Shown: positions 53,612 to 63,172 of the stretch, one piece after another
Layout of the letters: each line of letters starts with the position of its first letter
Position numbering within the stretch: position 1 is the first letter of the stretch
DNA from: Pseudomonas sp. S37
GTDB taxonomy: Bacteria; Pseudomonadota; Gammaproteobacteria; Pseudomonadales; Pseudomonadaceae
Length of the DNA: 64,000 nucleotides
Assembly: GCF_016658545.1 (NCBI RefSeq)
Contig: NZ_JACVZC010000009.1
Location: 1-64,000, forward strand
Direction of reading: 5' to 3'
Notes under the pieces: generated by a model
Told to the model about the DNA's origin: nothing
What the model saw: only the letters and a program-made list of their open reading frames with translations
Database searches by the model: none
Program-made: the position numbers and the translations under genes

Positions 53612-54476
53612 GTTCGTCGTCCTCGATCGGGTAGCGGCTGGCGTTCAGGCTTTCCTTGATCTTGCGCAGGTGCGGCTGGAAGTCCACGCCGCGGCGCAGG
53701 GTCATGCCGGTGGCCAGCACGTCGAGCACGGTCAACTGGATGATTCGCGACGTCATCGGCATGTAGATGTCGGTGTCCTCCGGCAGCGGAATGTGCAGGC
53801 TCAGGCTGCAGGCGTTGGCCAGCGGCGAGCCGGCGGCGGTCAGGCCCAGTACCGAAGCGCCGTTTTCGCGGGCCAGGCGTGCCACTTCGACCAGTTCGCG
53901 GGTGCGCCCGGTGTAGGAAATGATCACGAACAGGTCGCCGGTGTGCGCTACCGAGGCCAGCATGCGTTGCATCAGCACGTCGGCATGGGCTGACACCGCC
54001 AGGTTGAAGCGGAAGAACTTGTGCTGCGCATCCAGGGCTACCGGGGCCGAGGCGCCGAGGCCGAAGAAGTGGATCTGCCGGGCCTGGATCATCATGTCCA
54101 CGGCGCGGCTGACCTGCGCCGGGTCAAGTTGCTGGCAGGCGCTGTCGAGCGAGGCGATGGCACTGGCGAAGATCTTCTGGGTATAGGCGGCCGGGTCATC
54201 GTCGGCCTCTACTGCACGGCTGACATAGGCGGCGCCGCTGGCCAGGCTCTGTGCCAGTTGCAGCTTCAGTTCCGGGTAGCCGCTGACGCCGAACGAGCGG
54301 CAGAAGCGGTTGACGGTCGGCTCGCTGACCTTGGCCGCCTGGGCCAGCGCAGCGATGCTGAAACGGGTGGCTTGTTGCGGGTTGAGCAGGATGACTTCGG
54401 CGACTTTGCGTTCGGCCTTGTTCAGCTCGTCGAGGCGGCCCTGGATCTGTTCCAGGAGGTTTCGCACGCGGTCCAT
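53604..54476 (-). CDS. hexR: HexR, RpiR-family repressor of glucose catabolism
   Basis: 290 residues. N-terminal helix-turn-helix (about 1-77; [34 protein letters not shown]) and a SIS sugar-phosphate domain (about 120-260; [28 protein letters not shown]). In P. putida HexR represses zwf-pgl-eda, edd-glk and gap, and KDPG releases it. ATG 54476 preferred over the longer frame to 54533. Divergent from zwf. Confidence 0.95.
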   Translation of the reverse strand: MDRVRNLLEQIQGRLDELNKAERKVAEVILLNPQQATRFSIAALAQAAKVSEPTVNRFCRSFGVSGYPELKLQLAQSLASGAAYVSRAVEADDDPAAYTQKIFASAIASLDSACQQLDPAQVSRAVDMMIQARQIHFFGLGASAPVALDAQHKFFRFNLAVSAHADVLMQRMLASVAHTGDLFVIISYTGRTRELVEVARLARENGASVLGLTAAGSPLANACSLSLHIPLPEDTDIYMPMTSRIIQLTVLDVLATGMTLRRGVDFQPHLRKIKESLNASRYPIEDDELS

Positions 54477-54596
54477 GGGTGTGTCCTTGGGTCGGGAAGA
54501 CAGCCGGCTGTGGGAGCAGCAGGCTTTTTGCACGGTCGTCTATCGTACTGTCGGTGCGGTTGGCGTACCACTTGTCTGTAACACTTGTGTGTAATG

Positions 54597-54613
54597 TTGT
54601 GGTTTTTACTACA
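54597..54613. promoter_or_regulatory. HexR operator at zwf
   Basis: TTGTGGTTTTTACTACA, flanked by AATG/CATT-type symmetry (TAATGT at 54592-54597 with ACATTA at 54611-54616). The half-sites are TGT and ACA with 10 bp between them. Located 65-80 bp before the zwf ATG. Confidence 0.65.
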
Positions 54614-54678
54614 TTATCCCTTGAAAACCGTATGTGAAAGCGGTATTCCTAGACCAACTTTAGGAAAGAACCAACATC

Positions 54679-56148
54679 ATGGCTGCGATCAGTGTCGAAC
54701 CTTGCACCTTTGCCCTGTTTGGCGCCCTCGGCGACCTGGCATTGCGCAAGCTGTTTCCTGCGCTCTACCAGCTCGACCGGGCCAATTTGTTGCACCCGGA
54801 CACCCGCCTGCTGGCGCTGGCCCGTGAAGCCGGCAGCGCGCAGGCGCACCTGGACCACATCGAAGCCCATTTGCGCCGGCATGTGCCCGAGGCCGATATC
54901 GAGCCCGCCGCGCTGGGCCGCTTCCTCGCCAGGCTGAGCTATCAGCACCTGGACTTCCTGCAGCCCGAGGGCTACCAGGCACTGGCCGAGCAGTTGCCCG
55001 GTGAACTGCCGTTGATCGCCTACTTTGCCACGGCGGCGGCGGTGTACGGGGCCATCTGCGAGAACCTTGACAAGGCCGGCCTGGCTGCGCGCACCCGGGT
55101 GGTGCTGGAAAAGCCCATTGGCCACGACCTGGAGTCGTCGCGCCGGGTCAATGATGCCGTGGCGCGGTTCTTTCCGGAAAACCGGGTCTACCGCATTGAC
55201 CACTACCTGGGCAAGGAAACGGTGCAGAACCTGATTGCCCTGCGCTTCGCCAACAGCCTGTTCGAAACCCAGTGGAACCAGAATTCCATCTCCCACGTGG
55301 AGATTACCGTCGCGGAAAAGGTCGGCATCGAGGGCCGCTGGGGCTATTTCGACAAGGCTGGCCAGCTGCGCGACATGATCCAGAACCACCTGCTGCAGCT
55401 GCTGTGCCTGATTGCCATGGACCCACCCAGCGAACTGTCCGCCGATGCCATCCGCGACGAGAAGGTAAAGGTGCTGAAGGCCTTGGCACCGATCACCGGC
55501 GACGGGTTGAGCACCCGCGTGGTGCGTGGCCAGTACATTGCCGGCTACAGCGACGGCAAGCCGGTGCCGGGCTACCTGGAGGAAGACAACGCCAATGCCC
55601 AGAGCGACACCGAAACCTTCGTCGCCCTGCGCGCCGACATCCGCAACTGGCGCTGGTCGGGCGTGCCGTTCTACCTGCGCACCGGTAAGCGCATGCCGCA
55701 AAAGCTCTCGCAGATCGTCATCCACTTCAAGGAAACGCCGCATTACATCTTCGCCCCGGAACAGCGTTTGCAGATCGGTAACAAGCTGATCATCCGCCTG
55801 CAACCGGACGAAGGCATTTCTTTACGGGTGATGACCAAGGAGCAGGGCCTGGACAAGGGCATGCAATTGCGCAGCGGCCCATTGCAGCTGAATTTTTCCG
55901 ACACCTGGCGCAGTGCGCGAATTCCGGATGCCTATGAGCGTTTGCTGCTCGAAGTGATGCGTGGCAACCAGAACCTGTTCGTGCGCAAGGACGAAATCGA
56001 GTATGCCTGGAAGTGGTGCGACCAGTTGATCGCCGGCTGGCGTAACGCGGGCGATGCGCCCAAGCCTTACGCGGCGGGGTCCTGGGGGCCGATGAGCTCG
56101 ATTGCACTGATCACACGCGATGGGAGGGCGTGGTATGGGGATATCTGA
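54679..56148 (+). CDS. zwf: Glucose-6-phosphate 1-dehydrogenase
   Basis: 489 residues. Cofactor site [16 protein letters not shown] at the N-terminus and the substrate motif RIDHYLGKE at residues 172-180 (with the catalytic His pair, one at 175). Oxidises glucose 6-phosphate to 6-phosphogluconolactone. Operon zwf-pgl-eda. The first glycine-rich loop reads GALGDLA rather than GASGDLA, a mild variant. Confidence 0.96.
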   Translation: MAAISVEPCTFALFGALGDLALRKLFPALYQLDRANLLHPDTRLLALAREAGSAQAHLDHIEAHLRRHVPEADIEPAALGRFLARLSYQHLDFLQPEGYQALAEQLPGELPLIAYFATAAAVYGAICENLDKAGLAARTRVVLEKPIGHDLESSRRVNDAVARFFPENRVYRIDHYLGKETVQNLIALRFANSLFETQWNQNSISHVEITVAEKVGIEGRWGYFDKAGQLRDMIQNHLLQLLCLIAMDPPSELSADAIRDEKVKVLKALAPITGDGLSTRVVRGQYIAGYSDGKPVPGYLEEDNANAQSDTETFVALRADIRNWRWSGVPFYLRTGKRMPQKLSQIVIHFKETPHYIFAPEQRLQIGNKLIIRLQPDEGISLRVMTKEQGLDKGMQLRSGPLQLNFSDTWRSARIPDAYERLLLEVMRGNQNLFVRKDEIEYAWKWCDQLIAGWRNAGDAPKPYAAGSWGPMSSIALITRDGRAWYGDI

Positions 56149-56848
56149 ACTGAAACTGCCGGCGGCGGTGAAGGTACACGCGCTGGCAGATGCCAAGGCG
56201 CTGGCCGCCACTCAAGCCCACGACGTGGCCGAACGCCTGCGTGCGGCGATTGCTGCCAGGGGCCAGGCCTGCCTGGTGTTGTCCGGTGGCCGCAGCCCGG
56301 TGCCGTTCCTGGAAAAACTCGCCAGCGAGCGCCTGGACTGGGCCAAGGTCACGGTCAGCCTGGCCGATGAACGCTGGGTGCCGGTTGAACACGCCGACAG
56401 CAACGCCGGGCTGCTGGCCCGCCACCTGCTGAAGGGCGAGGCGGCCAAGGCGCGCTTCGTTGGCCTGTACCAGCAAGCGGAAAACCTTGATGCCGCTGCG
56501 CTCAAGGCCGACCAGGCCCTCGCTGCGCTGCCGCCAATCGACGTGCTGGTGCTGGGCATGGGGGACGATGGCCATACCGCCTCGCTGTTCCCCGCCAGCC
56601 CGAACCTGGAAGCAGGCCTGGACCTGGCCAACCCGCGCCGCTGCCTGCCGTTGCTGGCGCCGAGCGTGCCGCACCAGCGTTTGTCGATGACCCGTTCGCT
56701 GCTGGCCAGCGCTGCCTTTATCGCGCTGTCCGTGCAAGGCCAGGGCAAACTCGCTACCCTGCGCGCCGCGCTGGCTGGCAACGACCTTACTGAAATGCCG
56801 ATTCGCGCTTTTCTTCACGACCCCCTGGACATCTACTGGTGCCCATGA
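56135..56848 (+). CDS. pgl: 6-phosphogluconolactonase
   Basis: 237 residues from ATG 56135, which overlaps the zwf stop by 14 bp. Conserved [32 protein letters not shown] and [13 protein letters not shown]. It hydrolyses 6-phosphogluconolactone. The overlap indicates translational coupling to zwf. Confidence 0.95.
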   Translation: MGISELKLPAAVKVHALADAKALAATQAHDVAERLRAAIAARGQACLVLSGGRSPVPFLEKLASERLDWAKVTVSLADERWVPVEHADSNAGLLARHLLKGEAAKARFVGLYQQAENLDAAALKADQALAALPPIDVLVLGMGDDGHTASLFPASPNLEAGLDLANPRRCLPLLAPSVPHQRLSMTRSLLASAAFIALSVQGQGKLATLRAALAGNDLTEMPIRAFLHDPLDIYWCP

Positions 56849-56865
56849 GCCAAGGATCCACAGTC

Positions 56866-57546
56866 ATGACCACCCTCGAACGCCCACAGCCAAAGCTCTC
56901 GATGGCCGACAAAGCCGCGCGGATCGACGCCATTTGCGAAAAGGCGCGCATCCTGCCGGTAATCACCATCGCCCGTGAGCAAGACATCCTGCCACTGGCT
57001 GATGCCCTGGCCGCAGGCGGCATCCGTACCCTGGAAGTGACCTTGCGCTCGCAGCATGGCCTGAAGGCCATTCAGGTGCTGCGTGAGCAGCGCCCGGAAC
57101 TGTGCGTCGGCGCCGGCACCGTGCTTGATCGCAGCATGTTTGCTGCCGTTGAAGCTGCGGGTGCGCAATTTGTCGTTACCCCGGGTATTACCCAGGACAT
57201 TCTCGAAGCGGGTGTCGACAGCGAGATCCCGCTGCTGCCAGGCATCAGCACGCCGTCCGAAATCATGATGGGCTACGCCCTGGGCTACCGCCGCTTCAAG
57301 CTGTTCCCGGCAGAAATCAGCGGTGGCGTGGCGGCGATCAAGGCCTTTGGCGGGCCGTTCGGTGATATTCGTTTCTGCCCTACGGGCGGCGTGAACCCGG
57401 CCAACGTGCGCAATTACATGGCCTTGCCGAATGTGATGTGCGTGGGGGGTACCTGGATGCTCGACAGCAGCTGGATCAAGAACGGCGACTGGGCGCGGAT
57501 CGAAGCGTGCAGTGCCGAAGCGATGGCGCTGTTGGACGCCAACTGA
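56866..57546 (+). CDS. eda: KDPG/KHG aldolase
   Basis: 226 residues. Schiff-base lysine Lys145 in YRRFKLFPAE and catalytic Glu57 in TLEVTLRS. It splits KDPG to pyruvate and glyceraldehyde 3-phosphate. ATG 56866 with AAGGA upstream matches the known N-terminus MTTLERPQPKLS; an ATG at 56845 in frame overlaps the pgl stop and is the alternative. Confidence 0.96.
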   Translation: MTTLERPQPKLSMADKAARIDAICEKARILPVITIAREQDILPLADALAAGGIRTLEVTLRSQHGLKAIQVLREQRPELCVGAGTVLDRSMFAAVEAAGAQFVVTPGITQDILEAGVDSEIPLLPGISTPSEIMMGYALGYRRFKLFPAEISGGVAAIKAFGGPFGDIRFCPTGGVNPANVRNYMALPNVMCVGGTWMLDSSWIKNGDWARIEACSAEAMALLDAN

Positions 57547-57572
57547 ATTTGTTGTGTGCTTTACGGCTTATT

Positions 57573-57600
57573 GGGGCGCTTGGTCGGCGCCCCTTTTTTT
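57573..57600 (+). terminator. Rho-independent terminator of zwf-pgl-eda
   Basis: GGGGCGC stem, 7-nt loop, GCGCCCC, then seven T. Confidence 0.93.
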
Positions 57601-57625
57601 GCCTGAGGTTTTTGCATTGCCTTTG

Positions 57626-57705
57626 CTGGCCTCTTCGCGGGTAAACCCGCTCCTACAACGGGTTGCGTTCCCATGTAGGAGCGGGTTCACCCGCGAAGAG
57701 GCCAG
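57626..57705. repeat. REP pair between eda and leuA
   Basis: Inverted copies of CTTCGCGGGTAAACCCGCTCCTAC and GTAGGAGCGGGTTCACCCGCGAAGAGGCC with inward-facing GTAGGAGC ends. Confidence 0.85.
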
Positions 57706-57716
57706 AACAGGCCAAC

Positions 57717-57747
57717 AAAAAAGCCCGCATCAAACGATGCGGGCTTC
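57717..57747 (-). terminator. Rho-independent terminator of leuA
   Basis: Minus strand: AAGCCCGCATC, 4-nt loop, GATGCGGGCTT, then TTTTT. About 25 bp past the leuA stop. Confidence 0.93.
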
Positions 57748-57767
57748 TTCATTCATCACACCAGGGC

Positions 57768-59441
57768 TCAGGCCGCCTTGGCTTCCTGCTGGCTCAGCGA
57801 GCGGTTCAGCGCGCTGAACAGGGCCTTGAAGCTGGCGGTAGTGATGTTTTCATCGATACCCACACCATGCACCGGGCGGCCACCGGCCACGCGCAGTTCG
57901 ATGTAGGCCGCAGCCTTGGCATTGGTGCCGGCACCAATCGCGTGCTCGTTGTAGTCCATGATCTCTACCGCAATCGGCAGGCCGGCAACCAGGGCTTCCA
58001 GGGCGCCGTTGCCCTTGCCGCGCCAGTGCAGGGTGGTTTCGCCTTCACCGGCAACTTCCACTTCCACGGCGCTGTGGCCGTTTTCTTCCTGCAGGCGGTG
58101 GCTGACCAGCGCATACGGCGCGTTGGCCTGGAGGTATTCCTTGTGCAGCAGGCTGTAGATCTGCTGGGCGGTCATTTCCAGGCCCAGGCGGTCGGTTTCA
58201 CCCTGTACCACCTGGCTGAACTCGATCTGCATGCGGCGTGGCAGGCTGATGCCGTATTCCTGCTCGAGCAGGTAGGTGATGCCGCCTTTACCCGACTGGC
58301 TGTTGACGCGGATCACCGCCTCGTAGCTGCGGCCGATATCGGCCGGGTCGATCGGCAGGTACGGCACTTCCCACCGCTCGCCTTCCTGCTGCTTGGCGAA
58401 GCCCTTGCGGATGGCGTCCTGGTGCGAACCGGAGAACGCGGTGTGAACCAGGTCGCCCACATACGGGTGACGCGGGTGCACCGGCAGTTGGTTGCACTCT
58501 TCGACGACTTTGCGCACGCCGTCGATGTCGGAGAAGTCCAGTTGCGGGTCGATGCCCTGGGTGTACAGGTTCAGCGCCAAGGTCACCAGGTCGACGTTGC
58601 CGGTACGTTCGCCGTTGCCGAACAGGCAGCCTTCGGCGCGGTCGGCGCCGGCCATCAGGCCCAGTTCGGTGGCGGCAATGCCGGTGCCACGGTCGTTGTG
58701 GCAGTGCAGGCTGATGATCACGCTGTCGCGGCGGCTGACGTTACGGCAGAACCACTCGATCTGGTCGGCGTAGATGTTCGGCGTCGACACTTCGACGGTG
58801 GCCGGCAGGTTGAGGATGATCTTGTGCTCAGGCGTCGGGTTCCACACTTCGATGACTGCGTCACAGACTTCCTTGGCGAACTCCATTTCGGTGGCGCTGA
58901 AGGTTTCTGGCGAGTACTGGAAGGTCCAGTGGGTTTCCGGCTGCTGGGCGGCATACTTGACGAACAGCTTGGCCGCGTTCACCGCAATGTCCTTGACGCC
59001 TTGCTTGTCCTGGTTGAAGACAATGCGGCGGAACGACGGGCTGGTGGCGTTATACAGGTGGACGATGGCCTTTTTCGCCCCGCGCAGCGATTCGAAGGTG
59101 CGGGCGATCAGGTCTTCACGGGCCTGGGTAAGCACCTGAATGGTGGTGTCGTCCGGGATGTGGCCGTCTTCGATCAGGGTACGCACGAAGTCGAAGTCGG
59201 TTTGCGAAGCGGATGGGAACGACGCTTCGATCTCCTTCACGCCAACTTGCACCAAGGTCTTCCAGAAGCGCAGTTTCTTCTCCGAATCCATCGGCTCGAT
59301 CAGCGACTGGTTGCCATCACGCAGGTCGGAGCTGCACCAGATCGGTGGCTCGGTGATGGTTTTCGACGGCCAGGTACGGTCAGGCAGGTCGATGGTCGGG
59401 AAGGCGCGGTATTTCTTCGAAGGGTCTTTGAGCATGGTCAT
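57768..59441 (-). CDS. leuA: 2-isopropylmalate synthase
   Basis: 557 residues of the longer LeuA type. [27 protein letters not shown] at the N-terminus holds the metal-binding Asp and catalytic Arg of the DRE-TIM barrel; HCHNDRGT holds the metal histidines; the C-terminal (about 430-557) is the leucine-sensing domain. Condenses 2-ketoisovalerate and acetyl-CoA. AAAGGATT precedes the ATG. A leucine-rich small ORF upstream is a possible leader. Confidence 0.96.
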   Translation of the reverse strand: MTMLKDPSKKYRAFPTIDLPDRTWPSKTITEPPIWCSSDLRDGNQSLIEPMDSEKKLRFWKTLVQVGVKEIEASFPSASQTDFDFVRTLIEDGHIPDDTTIQVLTQAREDLIARTFESLRGAKKAIVHLYNATSPSFRRIVFNQDKQGVKDIAVNAAKLFVKYAAQQPETHWTFQYSPETFSATEMEFAKEVCDAVIEVWNPTPEHKIILNLPATVEVSTPNIYADQIEWFCRNVSRRDSVIISLHCHNDRGTGIAATELGLMAGADRAEGCLFGNGERTGNVDLVTLALNLYTQGIDPQLDFSDIDGVRKVVEECNQLPVHPRHPYVGDLVHTAFSGSHQDAIRKGFAKQQEGERWEVPYLPIDPADIGRSYEAVIRVNSQSGKGGITYLLEQEYGISLPRRMQIEFSQVVQGETDRLGLEMTAQQIYSLLHKEYLQANAPYALVSHRLQEENGHSAVEVEVAGEGETTLHWRGKGNGALEALVAGLPIAVEIMDYNEHAIGAGTNAKAAAYIELRVAGGRPVHGVGIDENITTASFKALFSALNRSLSQQEAKAA

Positions 59442-59517
59442 GGAAGCAATCCTTTTGTGTGCGGCCGAGATCGGGCCTGCCGGGCAGTAACGAGATGAAG
59501 GGGCGAGGCGACGCGAA

Positions 59518-59595
59518 TCAGCCTGGTAGTCGGGCGCTGACCAGGCAGAGGCTGCGATGTTGTCGGAGCAGGATGAGGGTGCTGAAGGTTTTCAT
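59518..59595 (-). CDS. Candidate leucine-rich leader peptide of leuA
   Basis: 25 codons, [25 protein letters not shown], split here as [10 protein letters not shown] plus [15 protein letters not shown]. Six Leu of 25, including LILL, using CTC three times and CTA once, codons less favoured than CTG in P. putida. It ends 76 bp upstream of the leuA ATG and a 7-bp stem (GCCTGGT/ACCAGGC, 59521-59546) covers its last codons. No terminator with a T run follows, so any control would be translational or of a non-classic type. The ribosome site is weak. Confidence 0.45.
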   Translation of the reverse strand: MKTFSTLILLRQHRSLCLVSARLPG

Positions 59596-59603
59596 GCCTT
59601 CAA

Positions 59604-59631
59604 ACTTAACCAGTGGGGTGGGGGATGGCAA
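59604..59631 (-). promoter_or_regulatory. Possible leuA promoter
   Basis: Minus strand TTGCCA (5 of 6) and TTAAGT (3 of 6) separated by 16 bp. It would start transcription almost at the leader ATG. Weak. Confidence 0.3.
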
Positions 59632-59768
59632 GCGTTCGGAAAAAATTGAGAGGAATGCTTAAAAAAAGCTTATGTGCGAGATTTTATGGCTGGAATTTTT
59701 TATGGGGTTATTAATTGTTGCGCGGTAGTTTTCGATGGCGCAACACAGTGGAACTGATGTGGGCAGGG

Positions 59769-59867
59769 CTGGCCTCTTCGCGGGTAAACCCGCTCCTACA
59801 ACGGATAGCGCAGCATTCAGATGTGGCGCGATCCCTGTGGGAGCGGGTTCACCCGCGAAGAGGCCCC
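59769..59867. repeat. REP pair upstream of leuA region
   Basis: Inverted copies of CGCGGGTAAACCCGCTCCTAC and GTGGGAGCGGGTTCACCCGCGAAGAGGCC, with inward GTGGGAGC-type ends. Confidence 0.85.
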
Positions 59868-59883
59868 ACCGCCAACACAAATC

Positions 59884-60711
59884 TCAGGGCTGGAATGCCC
59901 CAATGAAAATCGCCGGGTCCACCCGCGCATCATTCAGGCTGACATTCCAGTGCATGTGCGGCCCGGTAGCCCGCCCGGTCGAGCCCACGCGCCCGACCAC
60001 TTCACCCCGGCGCAACTGTTGCCCCACCTGCACATCGATCTTGGACATGTGGCAGAACATGCTGATAAAGCCCTGCCCATGGTCGACGAACACCGTGCGG
60101 CCATTGAAGAAGTAATCGCCCACCAGAATCACCTTGCCATTGGCCGGGGTCTTGATCGGCGTACCCGCCGGCACGGCGAAGTCCAGCCCGGCATGCGGGT
60201 TGCGTTCTTCGCCATTGAAGAAGCGGCGTACGCCGAACTTGCTCGACAACGGGCCGTTGACTGGCTTGTCGAGGATCAGGTTGCTCGGCAGGCCCGGGCT
60301 GAAGCTGCGGTAGGCCTTGATCTGCTCGGCCAGCTCGCGGTCGATACGTTTGAGATCGGCCGGGTTCGGGTTGACCTGGCGAGTGTTCTTCAGGGTGATG
60401 CGCTGCTCAGGGTATTTCTTGCTGCCGACGCTGAATGGCAGGCTACGACCGCCCTGGCTCAGCACGGCGGTGCCGGGTTTCTGGGTCAGCGGGATGCCGA
60501 CGATGGCCAGCCAGTTGTCCTGCTCCTTCACCACCAATACCGGTTTGCCATCGAAGCGGGCGCTGGGTGCGCTGGCGGCTGGGCCAAGGTCGACCACCGC
60601 CACGCCGCCGGGCACCGGCTTGTTCAGCGTGCGGGTGATGTAGCTGGCCTGGGCGCCGCTGGCCAGCAGCAACAGGGAAAGGGCAAGCAGGGGCGCGAGC
60701 AGGCGGGGCAT
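59884..60711 (-). CDS. M23-family (lysostaphin-type) peptidase, periplasmic
   Basis: 275 residues with a signal peptide (cleavage near SGAQASY). The C-terminal LytM-type domain (about 165-275) has the zinc ligands HAGLD and HMHW and a third histidine in MFCHMS. A short N-terminal barrel-like domain precedes it. Likely cleaves peptidoglycan cross-links or regulates amidases. It starts 3 nt after the xseA stop, indicating an operon. Confidence 0.9.
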   Translation of the reverse strand: MPRLLAPLLALSLLLLASGAQASYITRTLNKPVPGGVAVVDLGPAASAPSARFDGKPVLVVKEQDNWLAIVGIPLTQKPGTAVLSQGGRSLPFSVGSKKYPEQRITLKNTRQVNPNPADLKRIDRELAEQIKAYRSFSPGLPSNLILDKPVNGPLSSKFGVRRFFNGEERNPHAGLDFAVPAGTPIKTPANGKVILVGDYFFNGRTVFVDHGQGFISMFCHMSKIDVQVGQQLRRGEVVGRVGSTGRATGPHMHWNVSLNDARVDPAIFIGAFQP

Positions 60712-60714
60712 GTG

Positions 60715-62094
60715 TCAGTCCAGTAGTGAGAGGGTGACCGGGGTCAGGTGGTTGTCTTCAACGCGTACTTGCAGCTCGCCTTCGTTGAGGCGGGCGGTCA
60801 GGCGCTGGCCGTTGCGGGTCTGTTCTGCGCTGCGGATGGCCTGGCCCTGTTCGTCCAGCAGGATGCTGTAGCCGCGGGCGAGGGTGGCCAGTGGGCTGAC
60901 CACCTGCAATGTCTGCAACTGCGCCTGGAAGCGTTGGCGACGGTCCTTGAGTACCTCGCGCATGGCCCGCGGCAGGCGCTCGGCCAGGCTGTCCAGGCGC
61001 TGGCCCAGCAGCTTCAGGTTGCGCCCCGGGTGCTGCGCGGCCAGCCGCGTTTCCACCCGTGCCAGGCGCTCGCGGCGCTGGTTGAGGTTGAGCATGAACG
61101 CGCGGCGCAGGCGCATGTCCAGGTCGTCCAGGCGCTGGGCCTGCTGACGCAGGCGCTCGCCCGGGTGGCGCAGGCGGCGGGTTAACGACTCCAGGCGCAG
61201 GCGGTCGTGGGTCAGGCGGTTTTGCATGCGCAGCAGCAGGCGCCGCTGCAGGCCGTCCAGGCGTTGCTGCAGGCCGCTGTTGTCGGGCGCCAGCAGTTCG
61301 GCGGCGGCAGACGGCGTGGGGGCGCGCACGTCGGCAACGAAGTCGCTGATCGACACATCGGTTTCATGGCCGACGGCGCTCACAATCGGCGTGACGCAGG
61401 CCGCCACGGCGCGCGCCACCGCTTCTTCGTTGAAGCACCACAGGTCTTCCAGCGAGCCGCCACCCCGCGCCAGGATCAACGCATCGAAGCCGAGGCTGTC
61501 GGCCAGGCGAATGGCCCGCACGATCTGCGCAATGGCTTCGCGGCCCTGTACCGCTGTAGGGATCAGGTTCAGCTCCACCTGTGGGGCACGGCGGCCGAAT
61601 ACGCTGATGATGTCGCGGATCACCGCGCCGGTGGGCGAGGTGATAACGCCGATGCGCTGCGGGTGGGCGGGCAGCGGCTTCTTGCGTTCGGCGCTGAACA
61701 ACCCCTCGGCACCGAGCTTTTCCTTCAGTGCCTCGAATGCCAGGCGCAGCGCGCCATCACCGGCCGGCTCGACGGTGTCGAGGATCAGCTGGTAGTCGCC
61801 ACGCCCCTCGAACAGCGAAACCTTGCCCCGCACCCGCACCGCCAGGCCGTCGCGCAGGGCCTGGCGCACCCGCGTGGCGTTCTGCCGGAACAGCGCGCAA
61901 CGCACCTGGGCGCCGCTGTCCTTGAGGGTGAAGTACATGTGGCCGGACGCCGGGCGGGCGAGGTTGGAAATCTCGCCTTCCACCCACACGCTGCGGAACA
62001 CGTCCTCCAGCAGCACGCGGGCGCGGCCGTTGAGTTGGCTGACAGTAAGGACCTCGCGGTCCAGGCCGAGTCGTTCGAAGGGGTCTCTGATCAT
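60715..62094 (-). CDS. xseA: Exodeoxyribonuclease VII large subunit
   Basis: 459 residues. N-terminal OB-fold (LTVSQLNGRARVLLED...VWVEGEISNLARPASGHMYFTLKD), the catalytic domain with ITSPTGAVIRDIISVFGRR and ARGGGSLEDLWCFN, and a long coiled coil (about 270-390). It degrades single-stranded DNA with XseB, which is not in this window. ATG 62094 chosen; the frame continues only seven residues upstream. Confidence 0.96.
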   Translation of the reverse strand: MIRDPFERLGLDREVLTVSQLNGRARVLLEDVFRSVWVEGEISNLARPASGHMYFTLKDSGAQVRCALFRQNATRVRQALRDGLAVRVRGKVSLFEGRGDYQLILDTVEPAGDGALRLAFEALKEKLGAEGLFSAERKKPLPAHPQRIGVITSPTGAVIRDIISVFGRRAPQVELNLIPTAVQGREAIAQIVRAIRLADSLGFDALILARGGGSLEDLWCFNEEAVARAVAACVTPIVSAVGHETDVSISDFVADVRAPTPSAAAELLAPDNSGLQQRLDGLQRRLLLRMQNRLTHDRLRLESLTRRLRHPGERLRQQAQRLDDLDMRLRRAFMLNLNQRRERLARVETRLAAQHPGRNLKLLGQRLDSLAERLPRAMREVLKDRRQRFQAQLQTLQVVSPLATLARGYSILLDEQGQAIRSAEQTRNGQRLTARLNEGELQVRVEDNHLTPVTLSLLD

Positions 62095-62153
62095 GGCCGG
62101 CATCATAAAGGACATCGGCCCCGGTTGTCTGTCCCAGCCCTGTCGCGGTCATT

Positions 62154-62194
62154 GTGGGAGCGGGTTCACCCGCGAACACCGGCATCGCCGGTGC
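62154..62194. repeat. Single REP unit
   Basis: One GTGGGAGCGGGTTCACCCGCGAACACCGG unit with a ACCGGCATCGCCGGT cap and no partner copy, between xseA and the LysR gene. Confidence 0.8.
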
Positions 62195-62196
62195 CA

Positions 62197-63075
62197 TCAA
62201 CCCTGCATCGCTGCCACGAACTGGCGCACCATCTGCCCCGCATCGCGCCTACAAGCCAGCGCCACGGTACTCTCACAGCCCCCCTCCAGCGCCACGAAGC
62301 TGACTGAAGCCGGCGCAATCTCGCGCATGCACGCCGGCAGCAACGCCACCCCGAACCCCGCCTGAATCAGCTGCAACTGCGTAGTCTTACGCGACAGCAC
62401 CTGCGCCGCCTGCGGGAAAAAGCCCGCTGCCATGCACAACGAGGCCGACAGGTAACTCAGCCCGCCGCGGTCCCGGTGCGGAATGGAAACAAAGCGCTCT
62501 TCACGCAACTGCTCAAGCTTCACCTGCGCGGCGTCAGCCAATGAATGCCCAGCGGCAACCGCCACCAGCAGTGGCTCGCTGAATAGCTCATGCAGCTCCA
62601 CGCCTTCATGCTGGCGCAACACTGGCAAACGCAGCAGGCCGATATCCAGCCGCCCGCCAGCAATATCTTCCAGCTGGGCTTCCGACGACTGCTGGGCAAT
62701 TTCCAGCGAAACCCCTGGGTTGCCGCGCAAATAGCCGCCCAAGCGAGCCAACAATGGCCCGGTCAGCGGCACGGTACTGGAATGGTTCAGGCGCAGGCTG
62801 CCCTGCAACCCTTCGCCGATATCGCGGGTAACCCGCTCCGCTTGCGCCAGGTCAGCCAGCAAGCGCCGCGCCCGCTGCAGAAAGGCCTGCCCAGCCAGTG
62901 TCAGGCGTGGCAGGCGTGCAGTGCGCTCGAACAGCGGCGTGCCCAGTTGCTGCTCCAGCTCCTTGATCTGCCGGCTCAGTGCCGACTGGGCAATGTACAG
63001 CCGCTCGGCAGCGCCGCTGAAGCTGCCGCACTCGGCGATTTCCACGAAGTAACGCAACTGGCGGATCGACGTCAT
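62197..63075 (-). CDS. LysR-family transcriptional regulator
   Basis: 292 residues. N-terminal winged helix (LRYFVEIAECGSFSGAAERLYIAQSALSRQIKELEQQLGTPLFERTARL) and a periplasmic-binding-like effector domain. Divergent from the TSUP transporter gene across 97 bp, with an 8-bp inverted repeat between, so it likely controls that gene. Effector unknown. Confidence 0.92.
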   Translation of the reverse strand: MTSIRQLRYFVEIAECGSFSGAAERLYIAQSALSRQIKELEQQLGTPLFERTARLPRLTLAGQAFLQRARRLLADLAQAERVTRDIGEGLQGSLRLNHSSTVPLTGPLLARLGGYLRGNPGVSLEIAQQSSEAQLEDIAGGRLDIGLLRLPVLRQHEGVELHELFSEPLLVAVAAGHSLADAAQVKLEQLREERFVSIPHRDRGGLSYLSASLCMAAGFFPQAAQVLSRKTTQLQLIQAGFGVALLPACMREIAPASVSFVALEGGCESTVALACRRDAGQMVRQFVAAMQG

Positions 63076-63078
63076 GTC

Positions 63079-63113
63079 ATGCCTTTTCGAGATGGCTGTA
63101 GCGATAAAGGCAT
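63079..63113. promoter_or_regulatory. Inverted repeat in LysR/TSUP intergenic region
   Basis: ATGCCTTT and AAAGGCAT with a 19-bp spacer, just upstream of the LysR start codon. A candidate operator for the LysR protein and the divergent transporter. Confidence 0.4.
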
Positions 63114-63172
63114 ATTAGTCGGCATGGCTCGCAGCTGGCTAACCTTTGCTTGTCTTCCCAGGAATTGCTGCC

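Larger units (their letters stand above)
59442..59883. other. 442-bp region upstream of leuA
   Basis: Contains the candidate leader peptide ORF (59518-59595), a promoter-like pair (59604-59631), an AT-rich block (about 59635-59750) with no visible gene, and a REP pair (59769-59867) up to the peptidase gene. Confidence 0.55.

Noticed and set aside
57663..59498. 611-codon plus-strand frame opposite leuA
   Set aside because: Starts within a REP repeat and is antisense to leuA.
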